DNA from: Rotaria socialis
Lineage: Eukaryota > Rotifera > Eurotatoria > Philodinida > Philodinidae
Length of the DNA stretch: 64,000 nucleotides
Direction of reading: 5' to 3'
Assembly (NCBI GenBank): GCA_905331475.1
Contig: CAJNYU010004421.1
Span: 1-64,000, forward strand
A program made the position numbers and the translations under genes. Each line of letters opens with the position of its first letter. Position 1 is the stretch's first letter. This document shows positions 14,033 to 27,225 of the stretch, piece after piece. The notes below the pieces were generated by a model. It saw only the letters and a program-made list of their open reading frames with translations, was not told the origin of the DNA and searched no databases.

Positions 14033-14992
14033 CGAATGAGGTTTTTTGTTTTAAATAGGCGTGTATTTAAATATAGATCAAATAGAATATTGTCTACAGA
14101 ATTTCTTTTTATAGACCAGAAGCAACATACTTTACTGTTGAATATTGATAAAGAAAAAGGACTTGCAACATGATAAGATAGAAGATATTTAATTATTAAT
14201 TCCTTTGTCTCGCAATTGAAAAAAACACTGCTCGTTTTCTTTTTTCTTGTGTGATTGGTTTAATTTATAGTTGTGTTTCAAGAGATGCAATATAAAAAGC
14301 TAGACAAATCAAATAGTGCTTTGATCTTCCGATTTGTTTTTATGGCGGCAACGTAGCCATGAAGAAAATACTGTCTCAAGTAAGCGAGAGGAAACAAAGA
14401 AAAAAATGTTTTTCGATTTTACTGGGACTCTTACAGTAAGATGTTATTATCAAAAAATAATGAGTCACTGAGGTGAAAGATAAATATTTTTAAACACACA
14501 GTAAACTTTGTCTTTAAAATCTCTTAAATATGAAATTTTCATGTTAAAGTTCTTCATGTCTAGATGTCTGTTCATTATAACTTCTATAAGTAACTCTCGA
14601 GTAGTTTATAGTCACTGCTTGCTTGATGAACTTCATATTTATATATTTCATCATGTGTTTGTTTTATGAAATCATGAGCAACAAACACAAAAAAAAATCT
14701 ATCCATAATACGAAACACAGACGTAACATGGAAGAAAAATCAGAAAAGAAAAACAAATAACAATATTAAAAATCAATACTGTTTCGCGCCATAATGACAT
14801 TTTAACATACGAAACAACAATAATTATACAGAAACACACATACATGTATATATTTATATATTTATATATGTAGAGAAAAAAAATGAATGTGATAGATTGA
14901 GATCCTCGCTCAATTACTGCAAAAGTAAAAGCACTGTTTGATTTTGTATTGAAAAACTAAGATCAAAGAAAATAATAATCATAAATTGTACA
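14033..14992. other. noncoding stretch between convergent genes
   Basis: This AT-rich DNA lies between the four-TM gene (+) and the hypothetical gene on the other strand, so it should hold both 3' UTRs. I see no coding potential or notable repeat beyond AT-rich low complexity near 14840. Confidence 0.5.
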
Positions 14993-15577
14993 TCAAGACT
15001 TTGATGGCGCATTGAAAAATTTAGAAAAAAGTCTCTGTGTCAATGTTTTTGTTGGCGTCGGCTGGCTAATCAATGTTTGGGTTGAATTCAATAGCGAATT
15101 GACTTGTTGATCATATGTTGACGATAGGGATATAGCTGCAATTGAATGGGGTCTTGACGAACAATAAACTGTAGATGCATCATTTGGTGGCAATGAAGAT
15201 TTTTTATTTTTATGAAGTTTATCATGATTTAATGATGGATCGATATCATTAATAGTTTTATTGGGTGGCGCAACCGATACGGCATGACGTTCATCATACG
15301 ATAAATGTCTTGTCACTGTTTCATCTTGTTTTATTTTAGTCAAATTTTCATGCGACGATGGAGCTAATATAGTTGTAGTTGGCGGCGGATTTTTTCTATG
15401 ATCACGATTGGATTTTGAAAGTTGTGATGGTGTTCGCGATAGTTTTTCTCCATCATGACTACGACGAACATGAACAGGATATTGCATATTCTCATTACGG
15501 TAACCATGGGCAATGAGTGCGTATTCACGAACTTGTTGCATTTTATGATCAAGTTCATCTATGAAGGCTTTCGACAT
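14993..15577 (-). CDS. hypothetical Ser/Pro/Thr-rich disordered protein
   Basis: I do not recognise this gene. A single open exon of 194 codons begins MSKAFIDELDHKMQQVREYA and ends with a basic/aromatic patch (TQRLFSKFFNAPSKS). The first 30 residues could form an amphipathic helix. The remainder is polar and low in hydrophobics, with many Ser, Thr, Pro, His and Lys, so it is probably disordered. No TM segment, signal peptide or zinc motif is visible. The sequence before the ATG ends in TAATAATAG, which could be a splice acceptor, so a 5' exon may be missing. Even codon use and the lack of stops over 585 bases argue for a real gene. It could also be the last exon of a larger adaptor protein. 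Confidence 0.6.
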   Translation of the reverse strand: MSKAFIDELDHKMQQVREYALIAHGYRNENMQYPVHVRRSHDGEKLSRTPSQLSKSNRDHRKNPPPTTTILAPSSHENLTKIKQDETVTRHLSYDERHAVSVAPPNKTINDIDPSLNHDKLHKNKKSSLPPNDASTVYCSSRPHSIAAISLSSTYDQQVNSLLNSTQTLISQPTPTKTLTQRLFSKFFNAPSKS

Positions 15578-18500
15578 TGTACTATTATTAGCAAGGATAT
15601 ATTGATGATTATTTTTTCGAAGAACTAAATAGAAATTAAAAGAATTATTCTTGCTTTTACCGTTTCGAATGCTAACATAACATTGAGTCTTGATAAAATG
15701 TTATGAGTTTGTTTTTGAAATTAGATTATACTTTCCTTATGCGTGTAAAAGATGACATGTTTCAAGTATTTATTCGTGGCCGTGACGCAAAAATATTTAA
15801 TTAGAAGGACTATTCTCCATTTAAAAAATTAATTCATTAATATTAAGACACAAAAACTAAAGAATTCTACTCTTGTCTATTAAACATCAAGCTTCTATAA
15901 CGTGCTCAGTCTGATGTTCTATTTATACTTTGATATTTTCTTTCCCTGCCTATTTTCATTCCATACTACAGAGAATGTTTTCATGCTCAATAGATAAACG
16001 AAAATAGACTTAATCATAATTTGCCTAATGTTTTCTAATAATTTTAACAATTACGAATATATTAGCAACTTTAATTCTATCAAAACGTGCACTCAGACAG
16101 ACACAACAATATCACAAAGTTTAAAAAACAAAAATACATCGTTCGCCATCGATGTTAATGTGCACAATTCGTTAGTCAATATTTATTAAATTTCTTCTGT
16201 TTTACGTAAAAGAACGAAGAAACAGTATCGCAATTATTACTAATCCATTGAAATTTTATCTATATTCAATATTAAACGCATATTGAGCGACAAACAATAT
16301 AACTTTACTGATGTAAATATGTCTATACGTTTATTACTTACATTCAAGTAAATTTATCCGATGACGATGACGTAGAATAATGTGTTTTTGCTGTAGTGTT
16401 GATTTGATTTTTATGGTTCTAGATAATCGATATTTGACGAGCGATGTTCCAATGGACGTCATCACGATGACACAATCAACAGCAACGCCAACAATGAACA
16501 AGAAATCTTTCTTGCAAGGCGATTAAACATCAACCAGTTTACAAATAAATTATTATGATTATAATTTTTTTGCTTTTAAATTTATTAAAAAAAAATAAGG
16601 AGAGAAAAATGATTCAGATGCTCAAACATAAACATCAATAATCTAAAAAGGAATATGACGAACTTTTAAGTATATATATATATATATATAACAGTCAGAA
16701 GCAAAAATAATAATAACTAGGTTGCTTTAACAAACAGAAAATAAGAATATATGCTTGCAATTATAACATGGGCAACGCCATACTAATAATTATCTGCTTC
16801 AAGACTGAAATTAGTCATACCCACATCTGGTAAATATTTCTATATTTAGTCTTATGCATACAACAAACGTAAATATATTTTCATTTTGATTGTATATTTC
16901 AAAAAAAAATGATGTTTATCAATGAGAAACCCTGGTGAAGAAGAGTACAGGGATTTGAAAAAAATACTAATTAGTAGACGATGCTCATCCTCACCTGTCA
17001 GCTACTTAAATGAATACGTACCATGATTCTTTCATCTTTTTGTAAAACACGATCTGAAAGGAGTGTGGAAGGATATAGGGTAGAAATTAGGACCCATTCC
17101 CCTCTTCCCCCACAGATCGTTACAGAGAAATTAATTAATTATTTTCCCTATAACAGTCTATGATGGTTTCTAGAGACTCTGCACATCATAATACAGACCG
17201 TAACAGAGAAGCTTCGCAGACTATCACTGACCGCGATAGACGGATTCCAGAAAAAGGGTTTCATCGTGTGTCACATTTTAATATCGCGTGGATTGCGCTA
17301 ACAGTTTTTTATTCTTTCAACAAAATTATGATATATAAAATCATTTTTAAGTATAAACTAGGCTTTTTTTTAATAATTTTAGCCTATTATCAATAATGAT
17401 TATCATTAAGGAAGAAATGAGAGAAAAAACGTTCTGTACTCAATGAACTATTTCGTTTCGTTCAAGTATTATCTAATGAAAAACAGAAAAAGTTTAATTA
17501 TATGTTGTGAAAGAAGTCGTTATATTGTCTACTCAAATAAATGTACGAACGAGTTGTCTGCAACTTTAATAATGAACTAGCCGAGTGACTACAAGCAGTG
17601 GCATACAGGACGAGACACACAATGACAAAAATAGAAGGAAATTGGCAGCATTGAGAGACAGACGCACTTTTTTAAATACTTTTCTTCGCTCTATTTCTCC
17701 TATACTCAGTCCAATCTTGTCGCTACTTTTTCTTTATGTTCTGTGTGTCTGATTCTTTTTTTCTTTCTTGTTCTCGTTTCACTGTTACGACGTCTGTCTA
17801 CGATGATATAATGTCTGATCATCATCATCTTTCTTTCATGCGAAGCACTCTGCTAAGTGCGTCTCGTCATGTCAGTGACCGTTATCAACAGTACACTAGA
17901 CAATACCTATAATCAATTTCGTTAACTAATTATTGATAAAAACACAACAAAAAAATAACGGCATGCAATCGAGTCTTTAACTTGAGAGTAAAAATAATGA
18001 AGGTTTTTAATCATTAATAGTATTCATTCGTTTTGCACGACAGGACGAAAAAAAACTATTTTAATTCTTTAACGGCATCATCGAATGTTTCTAAAAAATT
18101 TCTTACTCTAAATGCGAGAATTAATGATTTCTATATATAGAACGCGAGCTAGAAATAATTTCAATCATGAAATTTTTTTTGTGCTTCCTATATTCTATAA
18201 GCTATTAACATAATGATGATCTATTTTTATCCATGTCATGGCCTATATAGTAATCGAGATAAATCAGGTTAAAAAAATGTAGTTTGTCTCGGCATAGTGT
18301 TTTTTTTTTGAAGACATAAGAAAAAAAACAATTTACATCTGACGAAGTTTCATTTTCGAAAGAAAACAATATTTATTGATATTGATCACAGTCTCGACAA
18401 AAACATGTTCACTACTGATTACTTAAAAGTAGGCGAGATTTAGGTCACGACGTTCCTCTAAACACAGCGATGATTTTCTCTTCGGCCTGGTAGAAGCACA

Positions 18501-20855
18501 AAAATAAACCGTTGCAGAAGTGCTGTTTTACCATATTGTTCTTCGTGATGAAGAAGGAAAAGAAAAGAAATTATGAGTTGATTAGTCTGCTGGACTTCGA
18601 TAAAAACTAACGAGAGATAAACAGTATATTTATGAATACAGTCGTTAATCTTCAGATTGATTCAATTATATACTGGATATTTCACTTAATTCAAAAACAA
18701 AACGTCAGAGAACTGTTTAGAATATAACTATTTAGAATTTCTATAGCTAGCCTTCTTATAACGGTAAAAGACCTGCGTAGGGAGAAAAAAATTTACTACT
18801 CAACTATAATTTTACTGTCTACAGGAAATTAGTTTTCTTGTCTCACACGCATAGTACTCTGCTGAATAAATATTTCGAGAAACGAAGCAGTAAGAGAAAA
18901 AGCATTTTCACTCACGTGAAAAATAGAATTAAAAAGTAATGCTGTCAGTTCATAGATTATATCATGCAGAAATTTATATAAAAATTAAATGGTACTAGAA
19001 AACGCACAACAATCGTGTTGAAATTTTTCTTCATCGTCCGTTTTCTCTCTCTTAATATATGCTCTCGTCAAGGCCATTTTACTTGTCATCATCAAAACCG
19101 ACTATAAATAGTCTTACTTAATTGCATGACACTCGAGTTCTTTTTTTTTGTCCTCTATCATATATAACTGCGTATACTCTCAGAGAAGTTGTCATGCGGA
19201 TTCCAGGTTTGAAAAATGAAGATAAAGTCTAATTTGAACTATAGAGTTCACATAGAAAATGTTTCTTTGTAACGATGCACAGGAAACTATTCTATTAAAT
19301 ATCTATATTGTAAAGTTGCTCTTACTTGTTCTTTCATTATTAATTCGTTGACTTAGTATGCATACATATAGCTATATATATATATATCTTGTCCGATAGA
19401 CTAAATAAAAGCATGTAACTAACCGTCGTCTCTGTTGTTGCCACTCTGACGTCGTCTAGACAGTGATGTAATAACGATGATGAAGTGGAAGGAATAAAAT
19501 AGTTAACACTTCACTATGTGTTTTGTTTTTTTATTAGAACGCAAAAAAAGGAACCACTGGGCAAAAAATTTTGGCTGATGTCGAGTAAATAAATATGTAA
19601 AGATGTGGGTTAGAAATAAAAACAAACATGTTTTTTTCTATAGATAATCTATGTATGAAGGAGAATTTTCGACGCAATCTTATCTTACTGTTTAATGAGA
19701 GAACAGTCTGGTTTATCGACAGCGCAATTACTTTTTAACTTGAGGACTTCAGACGAGCTTCTATTTTTTTACTGTTAAAATAAACCTTTTGTTAATGCAC
19801 ACAAATGACGGTGCGCCTTTTTTTAAACGGAATACAACGCTCGCAGGCAAAAACATCTTAAAGAAAACAAACTTTTATCGATTAAGACATTTTTATGATG
19901 AAAGTCTCGTCGATAAAAAAAAAAAGTCAGAATAAAATGTTTACTCAGCTCGTATATATTTATTTAGAAAGTACATGAAATTCTGTTTGATCCTGTTCAT
20001 TGCTATGGTGACTTACCAATAAGTGAAATCATAATCTACACATATACGACTGATCAATACATCGATCTAGAATAAATATATGCATGCATTGCTATGTAAT
20101 GCAAAACTTTGAGAATCTTTTCTTTGATAAATATCTGGGTCACCGGATTAGACGGTGTTCGAACCGATCATGCTTGTAAAATAGCGATTTCAACGACATG
20201 CACGCAACATTGAATATAGTTTTCTACTCAACCATCATGTCTATTTTTATATTATGATGGTGCACTGTCTGCACTTCACTGATGGTTCATATTAGAAAAA
20301 AAGCCTTTCTCCGTTCTTTTTCTGTTTCGCTTTTATGATAATCAATAATTGAGCAAGTAATATTTACGCTTTTGTATCTTTATTACAGACGACGGTATAG
20401 AAGATGAAAGTAAAAGAGAAAATCATGGCATCGCATGTTTATATCTGACAGAAAAAAAGAAGTAACCGGATCAGTTTTCTTGAGTATGAACTATCTGACG
20501 TGGAAGAAGAGCGTGATACGGAAAAAATAGATGATAAAGAAAGACATCACGCTGTATACACAGATAGTCAAACGAACAAGTTTCACATTATGCCTTTTGA
20601 TAATACACCGGCAAGAGAAGCACCAACAATAGACACACAAACTCTCAAAGAAAAACAAACAAATGAAAGTAAAGCAGAAACACGCACGCACACACACACA
20701 CTGGTAGAAGAGCACAAGAGCGACTTAGAGGTTGTTTTTCTCTCTAGAGACATTCGTTAATAGAAGAGATCTGAGCAAAAAAATACTAGAAGAAAGAATT
20801 GTAGGAAGGCGTTTTTTTTTATATAAATCGAGGCCGGAAAAAAAATACTATCAAA
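15578..20855. other. 5.3 kb region without convincing genes
   Basis: This is the longest gene-poor stretch left of centre. It is AT-rich with frequent poly-A/T runs, a TA run at about 16672-16691 and another near 19373-19388. Two open frames (17160-17396 and 20500-20760, both +) have skewed composition and no recognisable domain; the second ends in an ACAC-repeat-derived His/Thr run. I see no tRNA-like fold, transposon terminus or conserved exon. Distal regulatory DNA or unannotated noncoding transcripts are possible. Confidence 0.5.
16672..16691. repeat. TA microsatellite
   Basis: About ten TA units in noncoding DNA. Simple repeat. Confidence 0.8.
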
Positions 20856-22176
20856 TCAATATTCGCTTGTCATAGATACATCATTGGCTGATGTTGTTAG
20901 TTGATATTGTCCTTGCATTGCAGGTAGACTCATGGAATACATATATGGAGATTGAATATATGTTTGCTAGAATAAGAAACAAAATTTTTCAATAACTTCC
21001 CATGAGAAAAAAAATACGACTTACTCCATTGAATAATTGTCCAGCGGCTTGATGAGTGCCACCATGTGAATAAAACGTTGGATAGAATGATGGTTGTAAT
21101 TGCTAAAAGAAATAATTCCAAAAACCAAAATCAGAAGTTATTCATTGTAATTAAACTACCTGTGGTGGCCCGCCTTGAGGTACTAAATAAGTACCGGTCA
21201 TCGGAAGATACGGCATCTAAAATGAAAATGTCATTTTTATAGAACCGAAGTACGAAAGTGAAAACTTACATTTGCTTGAACAGGAAAGTATATAGGTGGA
21301 TAGACGGCTTGCGGAGTTGACATTTGCGGTTGTTGTTGGTGGTGATGGTAGGGTGTCGATGGTTGGTGAGACATTCCATTCATGGCTACTCGGGATGGCG
21401 TTGATGGTGGTGTCATTGTTGAGCCATGAGGAGAATAATATGATGAAGGACCTAGAAAATAAAATGTGCTAATCAATGCTGAAGATTGTAATTCAAATTT
21501 TACTATAGAAAATATGACCGGATTCCCGTGCTCAAATAAAAAAAGAATCAGTAGAGGTCATGTTTTTTGGCGGTTGTAAGTCTCGAGATGTCACTTTCGC
21601 CTTTTCTCAATGAAAGAATAGTTATTCTCCGGGATGCTCGTAAAGAGCTTTTTTGATTCGATGACATTTCTTCTTACTTATTGCTGAAGGAATACTAATT
21701 TTTTTATATGCCGGTGCTAATATAATCTGATGATTTTGAAACGTAATAGGCACAATAGCATGTTGCCGTAAGACATCCAATGCCGTATTATCATTGACGA
21801 ATGAAATAAATGCAAAATGTCTAGAAGAAAACAAAATCAATAAATTATTTTTTGGAAAAAAACTTTCTTCGTTAGAGAAAATGCTTACGTATTTTCTTTT
21901 GCAATTATTTTCACATCATGTACAGGACCAAATGTTTGAAAACATTGTTCGATTTCAGCACCAGTTGTCTAATAAACGAAAAAAGAATATAATTGGAATC
22001 TTTCCATTGACGAAATTTACTTCGCGAGGAAAATTTTTCATAAATAAACGATTGACAATTAATTGACTTTGCCGTGGAATTTTCGAATCATTTAATTTAT
22101 TTATAAAACTTAAATGTTCTTGACTCGGCATTTTATTGCCGGTCGTGTGATTGATATCCATGGAAATAAAATACAC
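20856..22176 (-). CDS. boule/DAZ-family-like RRM RNA-binding protein
   Basis: Seven exons join cleanly (22021-22176, 21889-21968, 21678-21820, 21270-21451, 21160-21216, 21025-21102, 20856-20966) into about 268 residues. One RRM spans residues 40-125: RNP2 is RLFMKNF and RNP1 is HFAFISF, followed by IILAPAYKK, which matches the position of the LNIGPAIRK segment ending the boule/DAZL RRM. The rest is rich in Pro, Tyr, Gln, Ser and His (YHHHQQQPQ), as in boule tails. DAZ-family proteins bind mRNA 3' UTRs and promote translation during gametogenesis in other animals (known for the family). RNP1 is atypical, with His-Phe-Ala in place of Gly-Tyr-Gly. A Met five codons downstream (22161) is an alternative start. 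It is divergent from the Lingerer-like gene, with 889 bases between. Another single-RRM family is possible. Confidence 0.72.
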
Positions 22177-23065
22177 TTAAGAATAATGAAGTAGATTGGA
22201 TCTAAAACTGAGAAAAAAATTATAATAATAAAATTCATTCGATCATTATCGTGTCGTCGTCGTCCGTCTTGAATTTTCAAACATATATTGTTTGGCTGAA
22301 TGCCAGAATCATTTTTATTGTTTCATTACCTTTTACCATTTAGAAAATTTCAGTTTTGAAAAGAAAAACTGCATTAATGTTTTAACATTATTCTATTGGT
22401 CATCCATAGATTATTCATGGATTTCATCGTTGATGCATTTTTTTGGATGAAAAAAACTCTTGTTATTCCTATTCCTTGAAATGTCGTTCTGTTTTTTTCC
22501 CCTCGTGATGAAACTAATACAGATTTTACGTTAAAAATTAAATTAAAAAATTACTATTTATGAATATTGATTGCTTTCTTTTTTTCTTTGGAGATTAAAC
22601 TATGACGTTTTTACAATGAAAATATTTGAGAATTTAACATATTTATTATTATTCAGTTAAATACGGCCAGTCTTTCATCGAAGTTAAACAAAGAAAAGAA
22701 CACGAATCGATCTGATGTAAGTCATTTCGGCGTTCATTTATATTTAAAAAAAACACTTTTCTTCTAAGAGAAACGAAGTTGCTTTCATGTAGAAAACATG
22801 TTTCCGCGAATAACATGATTGTGAAAACCATGATACGACTTTTGCTCTTTAGTTTGTTTCTTCATGCCTAAAATAATAAGTTCGAGCTAAATGTTTCAAA
22901 TAAATCCCGTGACTCATTACTAACATAATGATTCATTTCAGACATCGAGAAATAAAAGGTTGCCGCAAATAATTCTTTTTAATTTTTTATGCAGTTACAT
23001 ATTTTGTTTCAACTATTTTTTTTTCAAATCAGACATTAACAATTGATTATTTTCAGCCATCAACA
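22177..23065. promoter_or_regulatory. shared intergenic region of a divergent gene pair
   Basis: These 889 bases separate the start codons of the boule-like (-) and Lingerer-like (+) genes, so they should hold both promoters. A pyrimidine-rich TTTTCAG just before the Lingerer ATG looks like a splice acceptor, so that gene probably has a 5' UTR exon within or beyond this region. I cannot point to a TATA box with confidence in such AT-rich DNA. The open frame at 22649-22831 (-) looks spurious. Confidence 0.45.
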
Positions 23066-26000
23066 ATGCATAATATCGATCAAATACCTCTTGCTCGATT
23101 ACGTCCAGAAAAATTCGATGATGCGGCTATTCAGAAACAGATATTACTTGTAAATATAATTGTTTATTTACGTGACCTTTTTTTGCATCATCCGGCCATT
23201 TTATTTTTGTAGATCCGAGACGCCTGTGAAAACATTAATCTTGATGTCATTGCTGTTGTCTTTCATGAATGTGATTATAATATACAAAATACAATCGCAC
23301 GAATAAAAGCGGGCGATTTTGAGGTACAAAAAAAAATAAAGTGTTTTTTTCTTTACCAATTTAATTATTTTGTAGGATGGTGGCTGGCAAACAGCGAAAT
23401 CAAATAATAAAAAGAAAACTATTAATAACAGTCACGTTGATCAAACGTTAAACGGTAGTGCACAAAGTGATAGTGAACATTCTCCCTCTCAGCATACATC
23501 CCCTGCGCCATCGTTACGTGACAGTGGTAGGCGAAGACGTCGACAAGATCATTATCGATACTCATTAGCATTACGTGGATATCCTGCACGACGCGGTAAA
23601 TTAATCTTTGTTAACAAGTTCACATAATGATTTTTTTTTCTTTAAGGAAATGCTACCGGTCGAAACCAGCATATTCCATATCATTCATATCGTAATTATC
23701 CAAACACTAATGAGACAAAACAACAAAACGCTAATAATAAAACAACATCAGTATCAAAAACGAAAGACGACAGTATACCGCCACCAATAGCATCGGTCTC
23801 AACTGATCAATTTGAATTTATTGATGGTACTACACCAACATTGAAATTTGATAATAGTCATAAAAAGTCTTCATTGCCGTTATCGACAAAACGCCCAATA
23901 CCATCATCCATTCCTCAGGAGCCTGTATCAATGCATTCGATACTAAAGTGTCCAACAAGACCAATAGATATTCAATTTGGTGATGTTCAATGGAATGATT
24001 CCGTACCAATCGCAGTTTCTCCGTCCGATAGTTCAATTCTTGCTGAGTCATTAGACGATCAAAAGTCGCCATCGGTAATACACACGAATGATGACGAACA
24101 ACAAATTGAGTAAGTCAACAAAGCATGTTTTTCCCAGTAGTTACAAATGTTCGTGAGACTCTCGAGTACAGTGCAGTAGGTCAAAATTACCGTGGTCAAA
24201 CAAACCTAGTCGCTGCACATCTCTTATCTAGATAAATGTAGACAGATATTCCCTTGATTTAAGAGTAGTTTAATTGTGTTTTGCATTTTTAATCCCATAT
24301 GAAACGTGCTAAGAACGATCCCTTGAAGATCTGAGTAATACGGGCAGTTGTTATCAATAATTTCTTTTTAGGGCTCAAGATAATTTAATTGAAACTACCA
24401 ATCGACTTTCATCATGTTCGATATCATCATCATCATTATCATTAGCAAACAATACTATAGTAATTATTAGCATTATTAATTCGATTTTAATAAATTTTCT
24501 CTTTTGCAGGCACGTAGCTCAACGAGTTTATCTTCGCAACGAACTTCTCATTTGTCTGATCAATTAACTGATTCATTACAACAACAAGCACCTTTAGAAA
24601 TAACTACATCTTTTACCGGTACAACACAATTACCGCCAATATCAACAACAAACACTTTAGAATATTCTTCGCACACGTCTCAAACTACTAGTACATGTGT
24701 ACCGAATAATTTTCAATTACCTTTATCCAACGCTAGTACTGTTTCCGGTAGTAGTCAATCTGCTTTTACACCCTACAATACAGCTGGCACTTATTCGTAA
24801 TTGATTCTTTTTTTGATTTCGAGTTATTTTAGGAGTCTTTTTGCTCTTTTTAGATCAATACAAAGAGATTATTCTCAAACACCATGGAATCGACAACAAC
24901 AAGCTAATTATAAAGCAGCTGCAAAAGCAACACTCATGCAACAAGGAAATTATCCCCAACAAGCATCGTATCCTATGCAACACCAACAACAATATTTCGT
25001 CGAAGCTTATCCTTATGTTCAAACACCAGTAAGTAACGTTCGACAGATTACCCTTACAATGGAGGTGTTTGCATTGTAAGTTGAAAAGATTAGATATTTT
25101 TACATCAAAAGATAGCTCTCACCGCCAAACTAGCACGGTTACAATATTAGCTTTGCTTGACTCTTTTTGTGGGAGATATTCGATTTTTCAGTGAATTTTC
25201 TCTACAGGACCGGCTTTCCCAGCAATATCATATTTTCGAATTTGGACCTGAAACTTTGTATGCATGAAGGTCTCAATGAGACTAGCTTACAGAAAATAAA
25301 TCAGAAGTTTTGAACAAACTCTTCGAGATATGAATCTCTCAAAATATTGACGATTTTCTATAGAAGCTGTATGCTTGAGACATCTATATCTCGAAGAGAG
25401 TTTGTTCAAAACTTCCGATTTTTTTTTCTGTAGCTAGTCTCATTGAAACCTTCATGCATACAAAGATTCAGGTCCAAATTTGAAAATATGATATTGCTGG
25501 GCAAGTCGGTCCTATAGAGAAAATTCACTGAAAAATCGAGTATCTCCCTCTAGACAAGCCAAGGGGAGCTAATATTTTAATCTTGTTAGTTTGGCGGTGA
25601 AAGCTTTCTTCTGATGTAAAAATATCTAATCTTTTCAACTTACAATACAAACACCTCCATTGTCAGGGATTTTACACTTTATCGACAAACTACGAATAGT
25701 ATAATTTTAATTTAGCTTTATCCATATTTAACGCCCGTTGATTCTTGGTCCACAGCTAGTCTTGAACCTTATTCAACATATCCGACAGCAGCTAGTAAGA
25801 TAACAGTATTGGCTAAAATTATCGAAACACTTTATTTCGCTAATATTAGATTATATGCAATCGTATCCTACCCAGCAATCATATCATCCTGCTACTATTC
25901 AATCCAATAGATATGGTATTTGTTATTTAACAAATTTTTGTTTTTTGCGTTACGCTTTTGTCTTATTGTTAGATCGATCTTCAAATGAAAAAGATTTTTT

Positions 26001-26419
26001 TGCTCATTATGGACAAAGTCGAATACTAAATAGTGATTCATCAAATTCATCTCAAACAACAAAAGATACTCCTATAACAAGTAAACTATCGGCAACTGCA
26101 GCTTCATTTTCTCAGGGTGCTTCATTGACAGCAGCTAGTCCGGCAACAACTTTATACTTCAATCCGGTTTTATACACAGTGCCAACTTATTATACTTCGC
26201 ATCATGATCGAAATATGAATTATTCTTCAGTCGATAATCGTGTAAGTATTATGAATAGAAATAAAGAAAGAGATTTACTCTTTTTTTTTCTTCCTACGCA
26301 TAAAGGATAATCGAAATGGTGCTTCGTATGCTATTCATAGCAATAGAAATCATTACCATCACCAACAACAACAACAACAACGTACACATAATAATTCAAC
26401 GTGGCATTCACAACAGTAA
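23066..26419 (+). CDS. Lingerer/UBAP2-family RNA-granule protein
   Basis: Eleven exons give an in-frame 651-residue protein. A UBA-like domain spans about residues 22-70 (IRDACENINLDVIAVVFHEC, then NIQNTIARIKAGDFEDGGW), as at the N-terminus of UBAP2, UBAP2L and Drosophila Lingerer. A basic RRRRR patch follows. DIQFGDVQW near residue 265 matches the family's short LxLQFGxLxFG motif. The rest is Ser/Thr/Gln-rich and ends with a Tyr-rich FNPVLYTVPTYY segment, resembling the GYSYTSLPYY motif of UBAP2L, then a His/Gln run. Family members associate with FMRP, Caprin and stress granules in the cytoplasm. It is shorter than the usual 1,000 or more residues. The seventh intron (25029-25715) is enlarged by a foldback element. 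The ATG at 23066 follows a probable splice acceptor. Confidence 0.85.
25051..25668. mobile_element. 618-bp foldback element in an intron of the Lingerer-like gene
   Basis: Long imperfect inverted arms (about 25051-25333 and 25387-25668) flank a loop of about 50 bases. The ends read CCCTTACAATGGAGGTGTTTG and, on the other strand, CCCTGACAATGGAGGTGTTTG; I judge the arms to be about 90% alike. There is no open frame, so this is a nonautonomous foldback or MITE-type element. I could not identify a clean target duplication (flanks ATTA and ATTT). It fills most of a 687-base intron whose splice sites lie outside it. Confidence 0.85.
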
Positions 26420-27225
26420 TGTGGATCGCACCTGTTGAATTTTATCCTATTTTTTATCGAAACACATTCATTGAGTTCGCTTTTTTTTGTTCTTCAGTTT
26501 CAAACTTGTATTGTGTCTCACTCCTATCAAACACAAACCAGTGCATAAACATTGTACAATTGCTTTAGAAAGCATTTCTAGATGTACGCTATTTTTTTCC
26601 TAATATATATGTATAATAACATAATATATATATATATATATATGTGTCAATTTTTTAAGAACGTAACATCCTCTCGTTTTTTTCTTGTGTTTGTTTTTGA
26701 CGATTATTTCATTTTTTTGTGATTAACAGCATTCCCTTATCAGAACTACCGTCGGAAACAAATATTTTCACTGTTCGTTTGTTTTTCATCAGTCTTGTTG
26801 TTCGTAGAAATTGAAATGATCTGGGAAAGTTTATGATTGACAATAAAGAAAAGGCTGAAAAATTTATCAATATTTTCTGCTGGAGTTAAATGATATATAT
26901 ATATAAATCGAAAGGAATATACTCCGTAACTAGGGTGAATTCATCATGTAGTCATTGTCTTTTATTTGCTTATTGTTCATTATGTTAAAGCTATTGATAC
27001 GTACAATAATCGAATGTCGTCTTACTTAAATCGTATGATGTACTGCAAAATTTTTCTATCGATATAAACTCAATGCGTTGATAAATATTTATTTATCCTT
27101 TGATTCGTCAGATGTACTTAAAAGCAAACGACGAATTGGTTTCGATCTTTAACATTTTATTTAAATGTCATCACTGATGTGTTGATAATCCAACGCTTTT
27201 TTTTTTCTTTATAAAAAATACCTAA
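26420..27225. other. noncoding stretch between convergent genes
   Basis: This holds the 3' UTR of the Lingerer-like gene, with an AATAAA near 26841, and that of the small TM gene on the other strand. A TA run lies at about 26622-26642. No coding potential was seen. Confidence 0.55.
26622..26642. repeat. TA microsatellite
   Basis: About ten TA units in the 3' flank of the Lingerer-like gene. Simple repeat. Confidence 0.8.

Noticed and set aside
17160-17396. 78-codon plus-strand open frame
   Set aside because: The first half looks weakly protein-like, but the second half is AT-driven hydrophobic sequence. No splice partner or family is visible.
20140-20180. GTTCGAACC motif resembling a tRNA T-loop
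   Set aside because: I could not fold the flanks into an acceptor stem, D-arm and anticodon arm on either strand. No other tRNA-like box pair was found in the window.
20500-20760. 86-codon plus-strand frame rich in Glu, Lys and Thr
   Set aside because: Purine-biased low-complexity DNA including an ACAC run explains it. The opposite strand is open as well, and no domain is visible.
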